The position numbers and the translations under genes were made by a program. Below are positions 55,305 through 57,885 of a stretch of DNA of 57,885 nt, in pieces. Source of the stretch: Gemmatimonadota bacterium (GTDB lineage: Bacteria; Gemmatimonadota; Gemmatimonadetes; Palauibacterales; KS3-K002); the NCBI GenBank assembly GCA_020344375.1, contig CP070823.1, positions 1,080,899-1,138,783 on the forward strand, read 5' to 3'. The notes beneath the pieces are model-generated. The model was not told where the DNA came from and searched no databases. It saw only the letters and a list, made by a program, of their open reading frames with translations. Position 1 is the first letter of the stretch; each line of letters starts with the position of its first letter.

Positions 55305-55347
55305 TGGCCGAACTCCGAGCTCAGTGTTGGCATTGTCCGCAACCAGA

Positions 55348-55377
55348 AATACACATCGATAACACCTTTATTCACAA
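55348..55377 (-). promoter_or_regulatory. Possible promoter of the efflux operon
   Basis: On the minus strand TTGTGA (55377-55372), an 18-base spacer and TGTATT (55353-55348) lie 44 bases before the tolC-type ATG, in a conspicuously AT-rich patch. The -10 match is 4 of 6. Confidence 0.4.
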
Positions 55378-55621
55378 GATCGCTGAGGTATAAGCCGGGC
55401 CATCCCCTCGAACGCCGTGTTCCAGCGTCCCGGGCTCGCGGCGGCACCCGGCCTGGGCTGCGGTGCTTTTGCCCAGCCGTACGAGGCGCGTTGGCCAAGA
55501 GTTTCGCGGCGGCCGCGAGGATCAGGCCGTCTTCGGGGCCGCTGAGCAGCCCCCTGGGCGGCCTCACCTCCGGACCCGCGCGGAGGGCGAGTTATCGTTG
55601 CACGGTAGTCGCAAGATGCAG

Positions 55622-55654
55622 GCAGCTGCCGGAACCAGCGGCCCCGGCAGCTGC
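55622..55654 (-). terminator. Strong hairpin downstream of the Yip1 gene
   Basis: GCAGCTGCCGG (55622-55632) pairs perfectly with CCGGCAGCTGC (55644-55654): 11 bp with an 11-base loop, 58 bases after the Yip1 stop on the minus strand. No real T-run follows, so Rho-independent termination is uncertain. Confidence 0.5.
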
Positions 55655-55711
55655 TGCACAGCGGTGTTTCCAGGCCCCGCCCTTGGTTCCTGGGCGAAGT
55701 GGCTGGCGCGC

Positions 55712-56428
55712 TCAGGCGCCGAAGATGCTGGCGCGCGCCGCCGAGAACAGCACCCAGATCGCATACAGCGCCAGGACGGTTCCGACGCCTTTCCCCGCCG
55801 AGACGCGGCCCCCCGAGAGCCCCGACTCGATGGTGCCCAGGGCGATGGCGGACCAGATCCCGAAGATCGTGATGCTGTTCAGTAGGTGTCCTCCGAAAGA
55901 TGAAGGTACATCTGCGAGCAACAGCCCCAGTCCCAGGCTGATCCTCATGTCGCCCTTCGAGATCCAGATCGGGATAACGACCAGGAAGCCCAGCAGGTTG
56001 ATCCAGGCGATGTGAGCGGCCCCGCTCAGATACTGCTTGTAGGTGTTCTCCTGACCCATGAACACGTTGAAGGTGAGGTACAGCGCCCCGGCGATGATCA
56101 GCGCGCCGATGAACTGCACGACCAGCACGCTCACCGTGCCGCCGATGCGGGCGATCCTCAACATCGCCTCTGGATCAGGGGCCTGTTGACCCTGAGGGCG
56201 TTGCGCCGCCTGCGCTTCCATCGCCTGCCGCATGAGTTCCGGCGGGAGGAAGAAGAACACGATCGTGGCGACGATCGCCGCAATGGCCAGCGTCCAGAAC
56301 CAGGGTGAGGTCTGTCTTAGAGCCTCACCCAGCTTGCCCGGTGCTGTGAAGACCATGATCACCCGCTGCAGAAGGTTGGGCGCCGCTCCGGCGCTCACGC
56401 TTTCAGGGGCAACGCTTTCATTGTTCAT
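55712..56428 (-). CDS. Yip1-domain membrane protein
   Basis: A 238-aa membrane protein with about five helices. The opening LLQRVIMVFTAPGKLGEALRQTSPWFW is the bacterial Yip1-family start (phospholipid-membrane protein with unknown function). A QEP-rich loop (EAQAAQRPQGQQAPDPEA) follows the first helix. Later helices: VSVLVVQFIGALIIAGALYLTFNVF, AHIAWINLLGFLVVIPIWI, LLNSITIFGIWSAIALGTIES and VLALYAIWVLFSAA. In many genomes Yip1 genes sit next to MacB-type efflux genes, as here. Confidence 0.78.
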   Translation of the reverse strand: MNNESVAPESVSAGAAPNLLQRVIMVFTAPGKLGEALRQTSPWFWTLAIAAIVATIVFFFLPPELMRQAMEAQAAQRPQGQQAPDPEAMLRIARIGGTVSVLVVQFIGALIIAGALYLTFNVFMGQENTYKQYLSGAAHIAWINLLGFLVVIPIWISKGDMRISLGLGLLLADVPSSFGGHLLNSITIFGIWSAIALGTIESGLSGGRVSAGKGVGTVLALYAIWVLFSAARASIFGA

Positions 56429-56444
56429 GAGATCCTCCCTTGGC

Positions 56445-57167
56445 CTATCTCACCGCTTGATCCGTGATGTCTGACCGGACCGCGAGGAACCCTTCCTCGG
56501 GCACTTCGACCCTCATCACCCGGTCGCCGTCCAGCCAGATGTGGTGTACTGTCCTGGTGTCGCTAGTGATCGCCAGGTGACGCAGCTGGAGCTCGCGTTC
56601 GCCGATCCGGACGATTTCCATCCCGCGGTTCTCCATCGTGGCCTGCTGCTGCAACCTGTGCTGGGGCACGATGAGGACGAGCTCGCTGGATGCGGCGTTC
56701 CCAAGGACCTTCGACGCGAAGAAGTAAAGGTGGGCGATGTGCCTCTCCAGGATGGCCGCCTGGCCGCGTACGAGGAATTCCTTCATCTCGTCGCCGCGCG
56801 GGGAGCGGATGTCCAACCGCATCCGCTCACGGACGAGCCTGCCGGTGATCGAGGTGACCTCGGGGCCGTTGACCTGCAGCTCGTACCGCCGCGGCCGGCA
56901 GCGCGCTCCGACCGTCTCCAGCGCCGCGCTGACTCGCATCGTCCGGCCATCGAGCTTCAGGTTGAGCTCGGCGCCCGCCCGGTAGATGGGGCCCGCGGTG
57001 CCCGCACGTTCCTCGCGGATCACGAAACGCTCCTCGCCGATCCGCGCGTCATTCAGGAAGAGCGTGAATGTCCCGCTGTCGAATACCTGTTGCTGGACGG
57101 GCGCCGTGGGACGCGGCGCCGCCGCCAGCGCGAACAGCAGCGCCAGGAGGGCGGCACAAGGCCCCAA
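56445..57167 (-). CDS. Secreted protein of unknown function (DUF3108/DUF6134-like)
   Basis: About 240 aa with an N-terminal hydrophobic segment (CAALLALLFALAAAP), hence exported or anchored. The rest is mostly beta: DSGTFTLFLNDARIGEERFVI, LNLKLDGRTMRVSAALE, RPRRYELQVNGPEVTSITG, LQLRHLAITSDTRTVHHIWLDGDRVMRVEVPEEGFLAVRSD. That last segment resembles DUF3108-type outer-membrane lipid or sugar-handling proteins. TTG 57167 starts just four bases after the upstream stop with GGGGAG seven bases ahead; the resulting n-region lacks basic residues, so a longer start overlapping the previous gene remains possible. Confidence 0.6.
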   Translation of the reverse strand: MGPCAALLALLFALAAAPRPTAPVQQQVFDSGTFTLFLNDARIGEERFVIREERAGTAGPIYRAGAELNLKLDGRTMRVSAALETVGARCRPRRYELQVNGPEVTSITGRLVRERMRLDIRSPRGDEMKEFLVRGQAAILERHIAHLYFFASKVLGNAASSELVLIVPQHRLQQQATMENRGMEIVRIGERELQLRHLAITSDTRTVHHIWLDGDRVMRVEVPEEGFLAVRSDITDQAVR

Positions 57168-57171
57168 GACC

Positions 57172-57885
57172 CTACTCCCCGTCCTCCAGGAAGATCTTGA
57201 CTCGGATCTTGTCGAGGATGTGTTGATAGATCTTTTCACCCTTCTCTGCCGTGGCAGCTGACGGATGCCCGATCGCGCCCTCACACCCGGCGGGCGGCCG
57301 TGGCATCCGGCCGCGAAGGTAGCGCCGAAGCTGCTTCGCGTCGAGTAGGTAGTCGTGGATATCGTCGTTACGGACGAGGTCGGGCGCGAGGAAGAGCATC
57401 AGTGAGGTCTCGGCTTCTCCCGCGTGCTCCGCCTGTGTCTGCTTCTCCAGGAACTGGGAGATCTTGACACTCTGGATGTCGATAACGCGTGCCCGGGCGT
57501 GCTCGGTGACGACGGTGGTCACCGCATCGAGGTGCGGATCGTGAAAGTGCGCCGTGATCAGGACGAACTCGTCGAAGCCGTGGCCTTCCCACGCGGCCAG
57601 CAGGTCGTTCAGCGCGCGGTGGAGCGTCTTGCGCCTGATCGAGGCGGTGCCGGCGTACGCCTGTTCAGTAGCGACGTTCACCCCGTAGGCCACCGTCGGG
57701 GCGACAAGCACTCCGAACTCCGCCGACAGGTCGTGGGCCAGCCGCTCAGCGATCACGGAGTCGGTGCCCAACGGGAGATGCCGGCCGTGCTGCTCGCAGG
57801 TTCCGATTGGGATGATCAGTCGCCGGTCGCGTTCCAGGTACTCAGCGACCTCGGGCCAGGACAGCTCCGCGAGCAGCAGAGGCCG
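57172..57885 (-). CDS. Creatininase/MftE-family amidohydrolase, 5' part cut by the window end
   Basis: About 237 residues are visible, and the frame runs off the right edge. Motifs: IIPIGTCEQHGRHLPLGTDSVIAERLA (Glu, His, Asp metal ligands), APTVAYGVN, ITAHFHDPHLDAV and AGEAETSLMLFLAPDLV (second Glu). This matches creatininase-like metal-dependent hydrolases, which include creatininase, FAPy deformylase and mycofactocin MftE. The usual NGHGGN loop is altered to TAHFHDPH, so the substrate probably differs. It leads an operon with the secreted protein and Yip1; how these relate functionally is not evident. Confidence 0.82.
   Translation of the reverse strand, partial: RPLLLAELSWPEVAEYLERDRRLIIPIGTCEQHGRHLPLGTDSVIAERLAHDLSAEFGVLVAPTVAYGVNVATEQAYAGTASIRRKTLHRALNDLLAAWEGHGFDEFVLITAHFHDPHLDAVTTVVTEHARARVIDIQSVKISQFLEKQTQAEHAGEAETSLMLFLAPDLVRNDDIHDYLLDAKQLRRYLRGRMPRPPAGCEGAIGHPSAATAEKGEKIYQHILDKIRVKIFLEDGE

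Larger units (their letters stand above)
55305..55711. other. Intergenic control region between Yip1 and tolC-type genes
   Basis: The 407 bases hold no believable gene on either strand. They contain the hairpin at 55622-55654, likely ending the upstream operon, and an AT-richer patch at 55345-55395 with a possible promoter for the efflux operon. The remainder shows no structure I recognise. Confidence 0.5.

Overview
The window is a gene-dense, GC-rich bacterial chromosome segment with no mobile element, CRISPR array or rRNA gene. It encodes about 53 proteins and one tRNA, most packed into co-directional operons with ATGA/GTGA-type overlaps. The envelope is diderm: a BamA-like barrel protein, a TolC-family channel, a lipoprotein and SPOR domains are all present. 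Together with an MglA/MglB-type pair, a bacillithiol deacetylase (BshB1), a K+-dependent-type membrane pyrophosphatase and a DUF2232 protein between rpsR and rplI, this suggests Gemmatimonadota or a neighbouring phylum. The placement is an inference from gene content, not from a search.

Layout. 1-12018 (+): the tail of an unknown gene, a small unknown protein, a CpsB-type PHP phosphatase, an SDR, CCA-adding enzyme, RarA, a degenerate CPBP membrane protein, HflX, a DUF2520 reductase-like protein, PdxJ, a degenerate HPt protein, a flippase-like membrane protein and IspE. 11996-14149 (mostly -): a secreted JAMM-like protein, tRNA-Gln(TTG) on + and a Ca2+/cation exchanger. 14221-24379 (+): prs-rplY-pth-hppA, ychF, rpsF-rpsR-DUF2232-rplI, a one-chain FakA-FakB-like protein and RsfS. 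24376-36869 (+): an envelope and chromosome block with a gluzincin/PD40/barrel protein, two SPOR proteins, SMC, a metallo-beta-lactamase-fold hydrolase, YraN and a PPC-repeat exoprotein. 37023-45879 (+): dnaX-ybaB-recR, a small membrane protein, mglB-like, mglA, pgsA, cinA, an alpha/beta hydrolase, grpE and dnaJ. 45881-57885 (-): read in transcription order, a creatininase-like protein (cut by the window end), a secreted protein and Yip1; then tolC-macA-like-ATPase-permease-permease; then bshB1-cysteine desulfurase-mnmA.

Links between genes. The tRNA-Gln lacks an encoded CCA end, so it needs the CCA enzyme at 2032. Its U34 is the kind of base thiolated by MnmA, whose likely sulfur donor is the adjacent desulfurase. 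HflX, RsfS, bL9, bS6, bS18, bL25, Pth and YchF make translation and ribosome quality a dominant theme.

The most unusual signals are these. Several genes have a conserved N terminus that is reachable only from CTG starts with good ribosome binding sites, and hflX has no ATG/GTG/TTG/CTG start at all ahead of its conserved start. A fatty-acid kinase and its DegV-type carrier are fused. A protease, a propeller and an outer-membrane barrel are joined in one chain. A ParA/BY-kinase-like protein without its Walker A motif carries two SPOR repeats and overlaps smc. A phospho-His-less HPt protein is coupled to a flippase. There is a secreted JAMM-like protein, and a perfect 28-nt palindrome lies near the start of dnaJ.
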